From Euperipatoides rowelli (taxonomy: Eukaryota; Onychophora; Udeonychophora; Euonychophora; Peripatopsidae): a DNA stretch of 11,051 nucleotides. The translations under genes and the position numbers were made by a program. The number at the start of each line of letters is the position of its first letter. Positions within the stretch are counted from its first letter, which is position 1. The notes below the pieces were generated by a model, which saw nothing but the letters and a program-made list of their open reading frames with translations, made no database searches and was not told the DNA's origin. The DNA is taken from assembly GCA_003024985.2 (NCBI GenBank), contig PXIH01S0029474.1; one strand, 5' to 3'. Shown here piece by piece: positions 1-8,698 of this stretch.

Positions 1-36
1 TTTATATGTTTAATTTCAGTAGTTAGTATTTACTAT

Positions 37-1383
37 TTAGAAATTAACAGTTGCAAACTGTTTCTTTGTGTCTAAACGTGGCATAGCACTTCTTGATGAA
101 ATTCTTGCCCTAATAAAGCTGTCTTGTGCATAAAATCTGTACACTGCTTTTGGTGCATGTGTTACAAGTTTAATATAATGCTCTACACTTTGAGTGTGAT
201 TTGGGTATGATGCAACAGGTAATGGAATACCAACGACTGCCTTGATCTCTTCTTTTGCTAGATGGGATGCCAGTGGGGTTCAGTAATTGTGACATTGTCA
301 CAGTTAATCAGTTCCCCCGGCTTCTTGCATCAAAGTTGATATCAGGAACTCTAAACTTTCTCCTTTGTGAATGGATGTCTGACACCTGTTCCCTTAAGTT
401 GAGAACAATGCTCGCTGCTTTAGCACACTTGTTATTGTCCTCATCCATCAGCATGGCTAGAATAATATTCTTGGGATGAGCAAAATAGGCATTTTGTATG
501 ACGTATGGCTTAACGATACTGATGACTGCTACTGGTAAAAGGTTCAGGAGCTGTGTTGTCAAGTGTATGTGACTTGGTCCGTCTTGGAATAACGGTGCAC
601 AATTAATTGAAAACCAGCATGGTCCATAGTGAATCACTATGAATTGAGTTATTAGGCTGAGGTATTCATATGGTTTTTCCCTCTGAAACATAAAGCCGAC
701 AGACTTTATTAGCCAGTGTGAGCCATCAGCTGTGGTTTATTTGCCCATGCTTCTTGCAAGCTAAACTACTGGACACACTGCCGTCTCTTATTGCTTGAAT
801 GATGCTAAACAAATATTGCTGACTGTTGCTGAGATCCTGCAGGACTTCCTCTCACAGGTCTGGCAAGCTATCACCATTAACAATAGGCTTAAATTTGACA
901 ACTGGCTTAGTTTCACATGACTGGATAGATTGACCAATGATCCAACAAAAGTATTTCCACCAGATGTAGCTCCATCAAGTTCATGTAAGAAGTGATGTAT
1001 TGGTAGCTCATTTGTGTGCAATAGAGCAATGATCCATTGCAGTGGATGACCCACTGCTTTCTCCAGGTATTGAATGGCTCTGCCTCATGCGACTGTGTTG
1101 ACATTTGTGCTGTCCCACCCAACAACCCGTATATTTGCATCTAATCCCATTTCACTGAGACTTCACAATATACTGTCAGCTATGTCTTTACTCTTGCCTG
1201 TCTTTGGTGAACATGTCTTGTATATCTATTGCCAAGCTCTGATAGCAGCACATATTGATCCTCTTTCTTCATACATGTATACCACTTATCATCGTGTTTG
1301 TTCCTTATCAGGGTATCATCCTTTCTACCATCAAAATAAATGGATATTGTGTCATTATCACTATGATTACAATGAGTATACAC
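37..1383 (-). pseudogene. Broken copy of a dispersed, transposon-linked protein family
   Basis: Read right to left on the minus strand, pieces in shifting frames follow one protein: YFDGRKDDTLI (about 1330), GWDSTNVNT (about 1110-1135), AIQYLEKAVGHPLQW, LLHTNELPIHHFLHELDG (about 960-1030), then GPCWFSINCAPLFQDGP and YFAHPKNIILAMLMDEDN (308-691), KFRVPDINF, HTQSVEHYIKLVT and FIRARISSRSAMPRLDTK, ending at a stop at 37-39. I recognise this as an uncharacterised family with many copies in cnidarian, arthropod and mollusc genomes; the copy number suggests a mobile-element origin. Its biochemical function is not known to me. At least two in-frame stops (for example TGA at 1085-1087) and several frameshifts make it dead. 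It lies in an intron of the discoidin-like gene, on the same strand. The family recognition is from memory. I see no terminal repeats that would define an element. Confidence 0.65.
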
Positions 1384-1893
<510 letters not shown>

Positions 1894-1943
1894 AAACATT
1901 ACAAGTAGAGTTACAGATTAAATAGATATTGAAATGTACAAAC

Positions 1944-2172
1944 CTTTAATATGTACATCCACATTAGTGCATTCAAATGTTTTTGGAAATGTTGTACTAG
2001 AATCTGGATGAGTGAGAATAGAAAATGTAGCTGAGGATCTTAATGTTGACACACTGAATTTTTGAGAGTGCCTTACAGTAAAAACACCAGTATGATCTCC
2101 TGCCATGTTAGCAGAAGAAATCGATGTATTCACACCAGTAAAGCTGAGACGGCCACCTCCTCGGATATCAAT
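1944..2172 (-). CDS. Internal exon of the same gene: beta-rich module with GGGRLSFTG
   Basis: This 229-bp exon is 76 codons plus one base. The acceptor is ATCAG, directly behind a (TTA)n tract, and the donor is AAAG|GTTTGT. The translation starts IDIRGGGRLSFTG, continues through ISSANMAGDHTGVFTVRHSQ and LRSSATFSILTHPDSS, and ends FECTNVDVHIKG before the splice. Alternating hydrophobic residues with short polar turns suggest stacked beta strands, as in a beta-solenoid or jelly-roll. I do not recognise a named family. The frame joins in phase 0 to exon 2425-2607. The exon ends in phase 1, so at least one more coding exon must lie beyond the left edge or remain unseen in 1-1943, where I found no matching exon. 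The in-frame Met at the exon's centre (2103) is not a start. Confidence 0.72.
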
Positions 2173-2175
2173 CTG

Positions 2176-2198
2176 ATAATAATAATAATAATATTATT

Positions 2199-2243
<45 letters not shown>
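2176..2243. repeat. (TAA)n microsatellite forming a splice-acceptor tract
   Basis: An AAT/TAA trinucleotide array with a phase switch in the middle (TTATTATTA, about 2192-2200), so part of it is self-complementary. On the minus strand it reads (TTA)n and runs straight into the CAG acceptor of exon 1944-2172, taking the place of the usual polypyrimidine tract. A T-rich run, about 2248-2257 on the plus strand, follows it. Confidence 0.95.
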
Positions 2244-2424
2244 TATTAATTTTTTTTTTAAATTGGGAGCATAGGACAAATTCTTCTCTAAAGATACAAT
2301 CATTTAAATTAGGACTTATCACATTTTCATATTGTTTAGATTAGTATACCCATATTCTATTTGTGTTTATTTCATTGAAACTTTGTATATGTATGTTTTT
2401 AATGTAGATTGTATAATAATTTAC

Positions 2425-2607
2425 TTCATCAAAATAGAATTCCTTATTTGATTCTTCTTCAGAGACAATCCAAGTGGTTGCTGACTGGAATGGCTGTGTT
2501 TGAAGAGTTTGTTCTGTGATGTTATCACTTTCTTTTATATAAACTTCAACTTCATTGATTGCTGCTTTTGTTGAGGGGAAATTGGGAGACTCAAGATTAA
2601 TCCTTAT
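2425..2607 (-). CDS. Internal exon of the same gene: end of the discoidin-like domain
   Basis: This 183-bp exon is exactly 61 codons, phase 0 at both ends. The acceptor is T-rich and ends in TTTTAG; the donor is GAA|GTAAAT. The translation opens with IRINLESPNFPS and then AINEVEVYIKESDNITEQ. After the preceding VVDK this gives VVDKIRINLES...INEVEVY, which closely resembles the last strands of an F5/8 type C domain, where NE-[IV]-EVY is a common ending. NIT is another N-glycosylation sequon. The intron between this exon and the previous one is 7.0 kb and full of repeats. A second possible donor, TGG|GTATAC, would extend the exon to 2350 in the same phase and add 25 residues; I prefer 2425 because GTAAAT is the better donor and the added residues look like translated intron. 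Confidence 0.72.
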
Positions 2608-2609
2608 CT

Positions 2610-2632
2610 AAAAAAATAAATAAATAAATAAA
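2610..2632. repeat. (AAAT)n short repeat at an acceptor site
   Basis: About five AAAT units after a run of A. On the minus strand this is a TTTA-rich, T-rich tract directly upstream of the TAG acceptor of exon 2425-2607 and probably acts as its polypyrimidine tract. Confidence 0.85.
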
Positions 2633-2760
2633 CAATTACATTTTTTGAATGATGTGCCAACTTTGTTGGAGAGAGGATGTTACTGGCCCACCCTCTTTGT
2701 TATATTATGAATTTATACTATTATTTTTTTAAGTAATTTTTTTTTCTTACAAGAAAGTTA

Positions 2761-2820
2761 TTTAATTGTTTATCAACATTCCAGTTTAAGTTTCCCTCAA
2801 GATGGCCGACTTGTCAGTAA
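2761..2820 (+). repeat. Left inverted arm of the minisatellite element
   Basis: The core TTCCCTCAAGATGGCC is at 2791-2806. It pairs with the reverse complement of 3785-3842; mismatches and a short indel between the arms show age. Confidence 0.65.
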
Positions 2821-2940
2821 AGTAAATTTCGATAATTTAATTATGTCTAGATTTAAGGTTAAAAATATATTCAATAAGGGTGATTGCAATTCTTGAATAT
2901 TCTAGGGTTGGGGCATAGTGGATTTCACACAAAGTTGGAG

Positions 2941-3745
2941 TTAGGGTTCAGGATAAGGGTTCAGGGTAAGTGTTCAGGGTAAGAGTTCAGGGTAAGGGTC
3001 CAGGTTAAGTGTTCTGGGTAAGGATTCATGATAAGAGTTCAAGGTAAAGGTTCCAGATAAGGATTCAAGGTAAGGGTTCAGGGTAAGGGTTCAGGGTAAG
3101 GGTTCAGAGTAAGGGTTCAGAGTAAGGGTTCAGGGTAAGTGTTCAGGGTAAGGGTTCAAGGTAAGGGTTCAGGGTAAGGGTTCAGTGTAAGGGTTCAGGG
3201 TAAGGGTTCAGGGTATGGGTTCAGGGTAAGGGTTCAGGGTAAGGGTTCAGGGTAAGGGTTCAAGGTAAGGGTTGAGGATAAGGGTTCAGGGTAAGGGTTC
3301 AGGCTAAGGGTTCTGGGTAAGGGTTCAGGTAAGGGTTCAGGTTAAGAGTTCAGGGTAAGGGTTCAGGGTAAGGGTTCAAGGTAAGGGTTCAGGGTAAGGG
3401 TTCAGGGTAAGGGTTCAGGGTAAGGGTTCAGGGTAAGGGTTCAGGGTAAGGGTTCAGGGTGAGGGTTCAGGGTATGAGTTCAGGGTAAGTGTTCAGGGTA
3501 AGGGTTCAGGTTAAGAGTTCAGGGTAAGGGTTCAGGGTATGGGCTCAGTGTAAGGGTTCAAGGTAAGGGTTCAGGGTAAGGGTTCAGGGTAAAGGTACAG
3601 GGTAAGGGTTTAGGTAAGGGTTCAGGGTAAGGGTTCAAGGTAAGGGTTCAAGGTAAGGGTTCAGGGTAAGGGTTCAGGTTAAGAGTTCAGGGTAAGTGTT
3701 CAGGTTAAAGGTTCAGGGTAAGGGTTCAATATAAGGGCTAAGGTT
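2941..3745. repeat. 13-bp G-rich minisatellite, about 60 copies
   Basis: A tandem array with consensus GGGTTCAGGGTAA on the plus strand. Most units match with 0-2 changes (CAAGG for CAGGG, GTGTT for GGGTT, TATGG for TAAGG), and a few units are 12 bp. About 805 bp gives about 62 units. Each unit has two GGG runs spaced by 4 and 3 bases, so four adjacent runs fit a G-quadruplex pattern. The unit resembles two telomeric TTAGGG repeats with one added C and one changed base. It lies in the 7-kb intron of the minus-strand gene, so the nascent host RNA would be C-rich. Confidence 0.95.
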
Positions 3746-3784
3746 ATGACTGTACTGAAATATTAGGACTATTAAAAGAAGACA

Positions 3785-3842
3785 TGGTGACCATCTTGAG
3801 GGAAGGGGGTTACATAAATTGGAATATTGTCAAATGTTTAAA
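3785..3842 (-). repeat. Right inverted arm of the minisatellite element
   Basis: It reads GACCATCTTGAGGGAA on the plus strand (3789-3804), followed by a G-rich insertion and ACATAAATTGGAATATT. This is the inverted counterpart of 2761-2820. Confidence 0.65.
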
Positions 3843-3919
3843 TTATTATAAAGCTTATGTATTTTCATACAAAATCATAGTCAAAACTTTTCTCTTGGAA
3901 GAATTTTGCTAAATATGGG

Positions 3920-5360
3920 TGTGGCTCAAAGTCTATTGTTAAAATTGCCTGATATTTGTAAGCAACGGAAAGAAATTTTAAGTTCAATTTGCTGCATATT
4001 TTGTTAATGAAGATGTTGTTTACTGGAATATCAGTAATTGTGATAAATATTAAAGAAATGCTTATAGAGAATTTAAAAAAAAATTCAACTTTAATAATGG
4101 AATAGGCAAACGTCTTTGCATTAATTAATGACAGTTATTATAAAGCACATAAATTTGCATTAGACAATTTAATGTTAAATGAATTTGGTATTCTACAAGA
4201 TTTAGAAACAAACAAACAACCTTTCTTATGTCTCCAGATTATTGTTCTGTTGAATTTAAAGTGAAAAAATGCCATGAGAAAATTAAAATGTTTATTAAAT
4301 ATAATGTATTAGCTGATTCATAGTCTGCTAATAATATAATAAAACTCAGTGTGCTATGGATTCCTGTTCTATTTTTAACAGAAGAAATTGAAGGAATTTT
4401 TAAGCTGTGTGGAATTTTTTTTATTGTTAAAGTCAACTAGAAAAACTGTTGCAAATATTGTTACATACAATACTTCACCCATTACAGTTACTTTTACAAT
4501 AAAGACTGGATTCCAAACTCAGGAACTCCCTTATTTAATAAATACAAATAAAAATATAAAGGGATGGATTTTAATGAACCAGTGAAGTAGAGTTTGCTTT
4601 AATGTATGGATCTACAACATGAAGTTAAACAGTGTAATAGGTCATGGTATAAATGGTGTTCCATCTATCATTTGAAGGAGGAACATAAGTGTTTAACATC
4701 ATATAAGTTTGTGCTGCTAAAATCATAATGGAAATCAAAATGTTGATAGTTCTATATCTGAAAGTATTAAGTCAACTGAAGATAAAGAAAATGAAATCGG
4801 TTTGGGAATTATTCAACATTTTGAAATGAGTGAAAATACTAATCAAATGGAAATAAGGATGGAACAATAGAAAATCAGTTAATTAATAATTAATCAATTT
4901 GTCATTGATATCCATGATGCTACTGATATCAAGTCAGAGAAGATATTAATGGGATTAAATTATATACAGTAAAATTCTGATCAAATTACAATTTTTGACT
5001 TTGAAAAGAAGGATGGGTGGGGGAGGGAGGAATATAAAACTACTGAAAAATGAGCCAGAGGGTTAAGAAAAAATATCTTCTCAGGGTGGGAGGGGGATGG
5101 CGGGTGGAGAAAATCAGTTAATTTTGGGATTAATCATTTCTTACTCTTGTTTTATATAAGCTTTAAAATTACATTTTTGTGGAACGAAAAGAGAAGGTGG
5201 GTGAGAAAATGTTAAATTTTGATGAATCCATTTTAAATTTGATTTTAGGGATAGTTATGATAGGTAAGGTAATTTATAGTAAAAATCAAACGTTATTATG
5301 TCTTGCAAGATTTTTTTCATTTTATTGTGGATGGCTTATAGGGTTTTTTTCTATCGTTTT
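3920..5360 (+). pseudogene. LINE ORF1 remnant with RRM-like region and CCHC zinc knuckle
   Basis: ORF1 proteins of this group bind the element RNA. The pieces in order are MGVAQSLLLKLPDIC (about 3916), AHKFALDNLMLNEFGILQD (about 4145-4200), SPDYCSVEFKVKKCHEKI (about 4230-4285), LSVLWIPV with EEIEGIFKLCGIFFIVKV (about 4350-4435), which looks like an RRM strand-helix-strand, and VTFTIKTGFQTQELPYLIN (about 4485-4540). At 4595-4635 a CxxC-x4-H-x4-C knuckle (CFKCMDLQHEVKQC) appears if one missing base near 4601 is allowed for. A second knuckle (CSIYHLKEEHKC) has lost a Cys (Tyr instead). From about 4870 the sequence decays and partly repeats itself, with G-rich runs at about 5013-5033 and 5081-5108. 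There are several stops and at least three frameshifts. The start and end are approximate. Confidence 0.65.
4869..5212 (+). repeat. Possible diverged direct duplication at the ORF1 end
   Basis: AGAAAATCAGTTAATT occurs at about 4869 and again at about 5107. A second pair (ATTACAATTTTTGAC..GAAAAGAAGG..GGGTGG and ATTACATTTTTGTGG..GAAAAGAGAAGG..GGGTG) follows at about 4985 and 5168. The order is kept but the spacing differs, so this could be an old tandem duplication with deletions, or chance in low-complexity DNA. Confidence 0.35.
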
Positions 5361-5365
5361 CTGCA

Positions 5366-6080
5366 ATGGACACAGTTATAATCATTATGGATAAAGTAAA
5401 TAATGCAATTAAATTTGCTACTTTCAATGTGAGGGGGGGGGGGGCTTTATTCGTATTCTAAAAGGAAGCAGTTATTGAAGTCTATGGTTAACCTTGACGT
5501 AGATATCTTATTTATTCAGGAATCCCAAGATAGCCAAGAATGGTAAAGTTAAGTTTAATGTTCAAAAAATAATATTTAGTACATCAGGGATCAGCTGTTA
5601 GGGATAAATAGGGAGGTTTAGTACTAATTGTGAAATATTTGAACCCTTCTAACATAAATCTTGTTAAAGTAGCTGCAAGATTCATAGTTATGGAACTGTA
5701 CCTATTGTGACAAAGAAACCTTCTAATAAATTACAATGCACCAAATGTTTTGGTTGCTAATAGGTAATTATTAAATCAAATAATTAAAATAATTACTCCA
5801 AGGAAAGAGAATATAATATTTGCTGGGGAGTTTTAGGCCAGTGAAATATCAAAGTTAATTGAATTTGATCCTTTTTGAATAGGGACTATTTTTGGTTGTT
5901 GCATTAGCCCAGGCCCTACACGGTTTGAAAACACAGTAATACTTCCAATAGGTTAGATTACATTTTTGTTAAGGGATTTCAGGGTGCAAAAAAATAACTA
6001 TTTAGTCAAGCCTATACTATTTTCTGACCATCATGTCCATACTTTATTTTCAAATCCGGAACTTAGCCATTTTGCCAGTA
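5366..6080 (+). pseudogene. LINE ORF2 remnant, APE-like endonuclease domain
   Basis: The likely ORF2 start is ATG at 5366 (another at 5387). It is followed by AIKFATFNVRG, the typical beginning of the APE endonuclease that nicks target DNA. A run of 12 G (5433-5444) then shifts the frame; after it, SKRKQLLKSM, LDVDILFIQES continues. The metal-binding GDFNA-type motif is degenerate (FAGEF then a stop, at about 5820-5836). Further on come TRFENTV (about 5918-5938) and FSDHHVHTLF (6020-6049), which holds the conserved Ser-Asp-His of the catalytic site. There are numerous stops between these islands. The order and spacing match an APE domain of about 230 residues, so identification is firm although the enzyme is dead. 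Confidence 0.78.
5433..5444. repeat. G12 homopolymer in the endonuclease start
   Basis: A run of 12 G directly after the FNVRG codons. The downstream endonuclease sequence continues in another frame, so the run has expanded and broken the frame. Confidence 0.9.
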
Positions 6081-7980
6081 TATCATACTCATAGTAGTTT
6101 CATCCATCCATCCTTTAACTTTATTGTGAATGATTCTGTTGAGGTTTATTTAAAAGTGATGTCATTAATACAGAGTATACTAATGACTAATGATAGTTGG
6201 ACAGGTTTTATTGATCAATTCACAGAGATAGTAGAAAACATCAGTAATCGTTCAATAAGAGCAATGAATTCTCAAATTTTTAAATACTTTAGGATTATAA
6301 ATTACTTGGAGAATATGAATTGTGAAGTGATACCTATTTTTTAAATTGTCAGTAAAAGTTAGAGCCTTAAATATAGAAAAAGTTAATAGATTATTAACAC
6401 TTCCAATGAGATAAATACTTTAGTAACATCTAGATTGTTCAGAAATTATAGTGTAGCAAGTTTGCCTTATATTACTGCTAATAGTAATTTAAAAGGGGAA
6501 CATCTAGTAAATACTATTTATACTCATTTTTGCTATAGTTTACACAAGGACACTAAGATATAATTGCTTATGCAGAATGATTTAGAATTTGTGATTGATA
6601 TGAAGAATAATTTCAACTTTATGATTGCATACAAAGACATACAAGATGCCTTCCAATCTTTGAACGCTAGGGGTGTGCCAGTTCCAGACATGATAATTGT
6701 TCCCATATATACTGTATATAAAAAATAATTAATGTTATATTAAATCCTGTGATGTTAAATAGATTTAATGACTGGATAAGCAATAGTTATATACCATTAT
6801 TCAAATCTTTATTGGTTCTATTTAAAAAAAAGAAATAAAAAAAAAAAGAAAAGAAAATTTTATGATAACTATTCAAAATTTAAGGCCACTTAACATATCT
6901 AATATTGACTCCAAAAGTATGCTAAAATATTGAACAGCAAAATTGCCCTGGTGTTACCAAATCTCTTATCGATGACGCATCAATTTTCTCTGATAGGAAA
7001 AACAATTCACAATGTAGATTTGATTGTAGAGCAGGCAATTGAAGTTATAAAACAAACAAACAAACAAACTAAAAACTAAAAAAAAAAAAAAAACAACTAA
7101 CATTTTTAGACATCTCTAAAGCTTTTGATTATGTCACATAATGTTCTTGGTAAAACAGATTAAGAAATATTTCTGTAAGTCTAGTCTATCTTGTGAATTA
7201 ATTAACTACATCACAAATAAGCAAATGAGAATTATGTACATGAATAAGTTGTACTATAACATTCCTCTCAGGAGGGAAGTGACACAGGGGTCTCCCCTAA
7301 ATATGAACTTTTTTGCTCTGTATCTAGATCCATTGATAGTGGAACTGAATAAGTTAAATGTTGTCAATGTCCTGCCAACTTTTAATAGCACAGTAGTAGC
7401 ACTGAGCTTTGTTGACATGTAACGATCTTTGTTAACAATATTGACCACTAGGGTCAAGTATTTCAGGTCATTAATAACTTTGCGATGTTGACAGGCTCTA
7501 GCTTCAATAAGGAAAAACGTTTGTATGGAAACCAAATGACAACAGTATAGTCAAAAATTAGGCCACTACCTTATCAGACAAATGCCTTTGAATACCGTTT
7601 CCATTTATAGGAATGATGGTTAGGAATAAAGTTAAAGTAAAATTAGCTACTAAATATATTTCATTAATGACTAGGGTTCGAATAATAAACCCACATTTAT
7701 GTACAAAGCGTTATTATTTTCTACCCCATGCAAAAATTTATATCAAAAGCATATGCAATATTTACTCAGATTATCTGGCATAAAATGTTGGTAGCAGTGG
7801 TCAAATCCATGGTTTTCCTGCTATTAAAAAGGTGGGGCATGGACTTCCATAACCTTTTATATATGACCTATACACATAGAGCTAATGCTTATGTCAACTA
7901 TATTTTTTTCTTGAATAAAATTAATTTGTTTCTGGAGGTTGATCCAACAGATAGGCCTTTGGCTATTTTCAGATAATTTA
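6081..7980 (+). pseudogene. LINE ORF2 remnant, linker and reverse transcriptase
   Basis: The reverse transcriptase would copy the element RNA at the nicked target. The visible islands are: an open linker of 103 codons (6033-6344); DLEFVIDMKNNFNFMIAYKD (about 6580); LRPLNISNIDSK (about 6872-6910); KIALVLPNLLS and IHNVDLIVEQAIEVIK (about 6940-7050); an A-rich insertion (7050-7093); motif A FLDISKAFDYV (7103-7135); and, in another frame, motif B REVTQGSPL with ALYLDPLIVEL (7273-7350). Motif C reads SFVDM (7405-7419) and then stops, so one of the two catalytic Asp residues of Y/F-x-DD is gone. The thumb-side block RANAYVNYIFFLNKIN follows (about 7880-7925). The domain order is that of a LINE RT; it is inactive by stops, frameshifts and active-site loss. 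Confidence 0.82.
7048..7093. repeat. (AAAC)n / poly-A tract inside the RT region
   Basis: Four to five AAAC units followed by an A run, placed between the RT islands EVIK and FLDISKAFDYV, which are nearly adjacent in related enzymes. It therefore looks like a simple-repeat expansion within the dead element. Confidence 0.8.
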
Positions 7981-8617
7981 ATATTATTTTTATTAAATTA
8001 TGCATTTAATGAAGTAAGGGACACTATAGATAATCCAAAATATACTGAAGCTCACCTATCGTCAATAATAGGCCTATACAAATATTTTTCAGATGAATAT
8101 TGTAGTACCAAAGTAATTTAAAATCCTTAAATTTTATATAAATGGTTGGATTGAGTGGGAGCAGTTCCTAACATTAATGATTTTCGTTTTGCATAGTGGC
8201 CTATTTACCCTGTCGTATGGGTTTGTAATTGATGTAAGGTGTCAGTTTTCTGATCAATAAGATGAAATAAATCATATTTTATTTAATTGTAATTATTTTA
8301 ATCATTTACGAACTCAAACATCAGGTAAGGACCTATCTGTATTACTGTGTGTTGCAGAGTAATTCTTTGTTGTTTATTGGTATTTATGTTTTATATGTGA
8401 TTTTGAAGATGTGAAACCTTGCCAAATTCCCTCATTTTTCAGTTCTTTGATTGATGCTGAAAAATGAGGGAATGGAATTTTGCTTGAAACTAAGAAGATC
8501 TGTAATGATGATTTGATAAATTTAAAGCCATCCACATTTAGGGAAATGTGGCTAAATGTTGGTCTTAAAAATTATTACTTAAAATACTTTAGCCTAACAC
8601 CTATTTCGATTGAATGA
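7981..8617 (+). pseudogene. LINE ORF2 C-terminal remnant with CCHC-like domain
   Basis: The stretches YAFNEVRDTIDNP (about 8000-8040), INGWIEWEQF (about 8140), and CQFSDQ-stop-DEINHILFNC (8240-8290) resemble the C-terminal zinc-binding region of LINE ORF2. The conserved Cys/His are partly present (C at 8240, H at 8273, C at 8288); the second Cys of the pair is lost. The last block, STFREMWLNVGLKNYYL, ends in a stop at 8615-8617. A perfect hairpin lies inside this region at 8426-8473. Several stops interrupt the frame. Confidence 0.65.
8426..8473. repeat. Perfect 17-bp inverted repeat (hairpin)
   Basis: ATTCCCTCATTTTTCAG at 8426-8442 and its exact reverse complement at 8457-8473, with a 14-base loop. 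It lies in the LINE ORF2 remnant. No T-run or terminator context applies in a eukaryote. The arms are identical although the host LINE is heavily mutated. Confidence 0.95.
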
Positions 8618-8684
8618 CTGTACAATGTTTGTATTTTGTCTTTTTATGTATTGATTAAGTTCTGGATGAATAAAATATTTTGTA

Positions 8685-8698
8685 GAGGGTTGACCCTT
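8685..8698 (+). other. Small hairpin at the LINE 3' end
   Basis: AGGGT-TG-ACCCT at 8686-8697, close to the A-rich tail and after an AATAAA (about 8669). Many LINEs carry a short 3' stem-loop recognised by their reverse transcriptase; the position fits this, but the stem is only five base pairs. Confidence 0.4.

Larger units (their letters stand above)
2761..3842. mobile_element. Inverted-repeat element carrying an internal minisatellite
   Basis: The two ends are diverged inverted copies. The left arm (about 2761-2820) contains ACATTCCAGTTTAAGT and then TTCCCTCAAGATGGCC. The right arm (about 3785-3842), read in reverse complement, contains ATATTCCAATTTATGT, a short insertion, and then TTCCCTCAAGATGGTC. 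Similarity continues outward to a TTTAA motif on each side; TTAA at 2762-2765 and 3838-3841 sits at matching distances from the arms and could be the target-site duplication. Between the arms lies the 13-bp repeat array. There is no coding capacity, so this would be a non-autonomous element (MITE-like). The class is not determined: TTAA duplication would point to a piggyBac-type element, but the terminal bases do not match well. Confidence 0.6.

Noticed and set aside
255-479. Plus-strand ORF of 74 codons
   Set aside because: Shadow of the pseudogene frame on the minus strand (308-691).
2062-2274. Plus-strand ORF of 70 codons with an isoleucine run
   Set aside because: It is the antisense of exon 1944-2172 continued through the (TAA)n microsatellite.
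2941-3745. CRISPR array
   Set aside because: The units are contiguous 13-bp tandem repeats with no spacers, in eukaryotic DNA.
2941-3745. True telomere or chromosome end
   Set aside because: The unit is 13 bp, not TTAGGG, and unique sequence and exons continue on both sides.
5179-5394. Plus-strand ORF of 71 codons with hydrophobic stretches that might look like membrane segments
   Set aside because: It lies between ORF1 and ORF2 of the LINE in the wrong frame; the real ORF2 start (5366) reads differently.
7254-7535. Minus-strand ORF of 93 codons
   Set aside because: It is antisense to the reverse transcriptase motif B region.
8426-8473. Intrinsic transcription terminator
   Set aside because: The context is eukaryotic and inside a LINE remnant; there is no T-run immediately after the stem.
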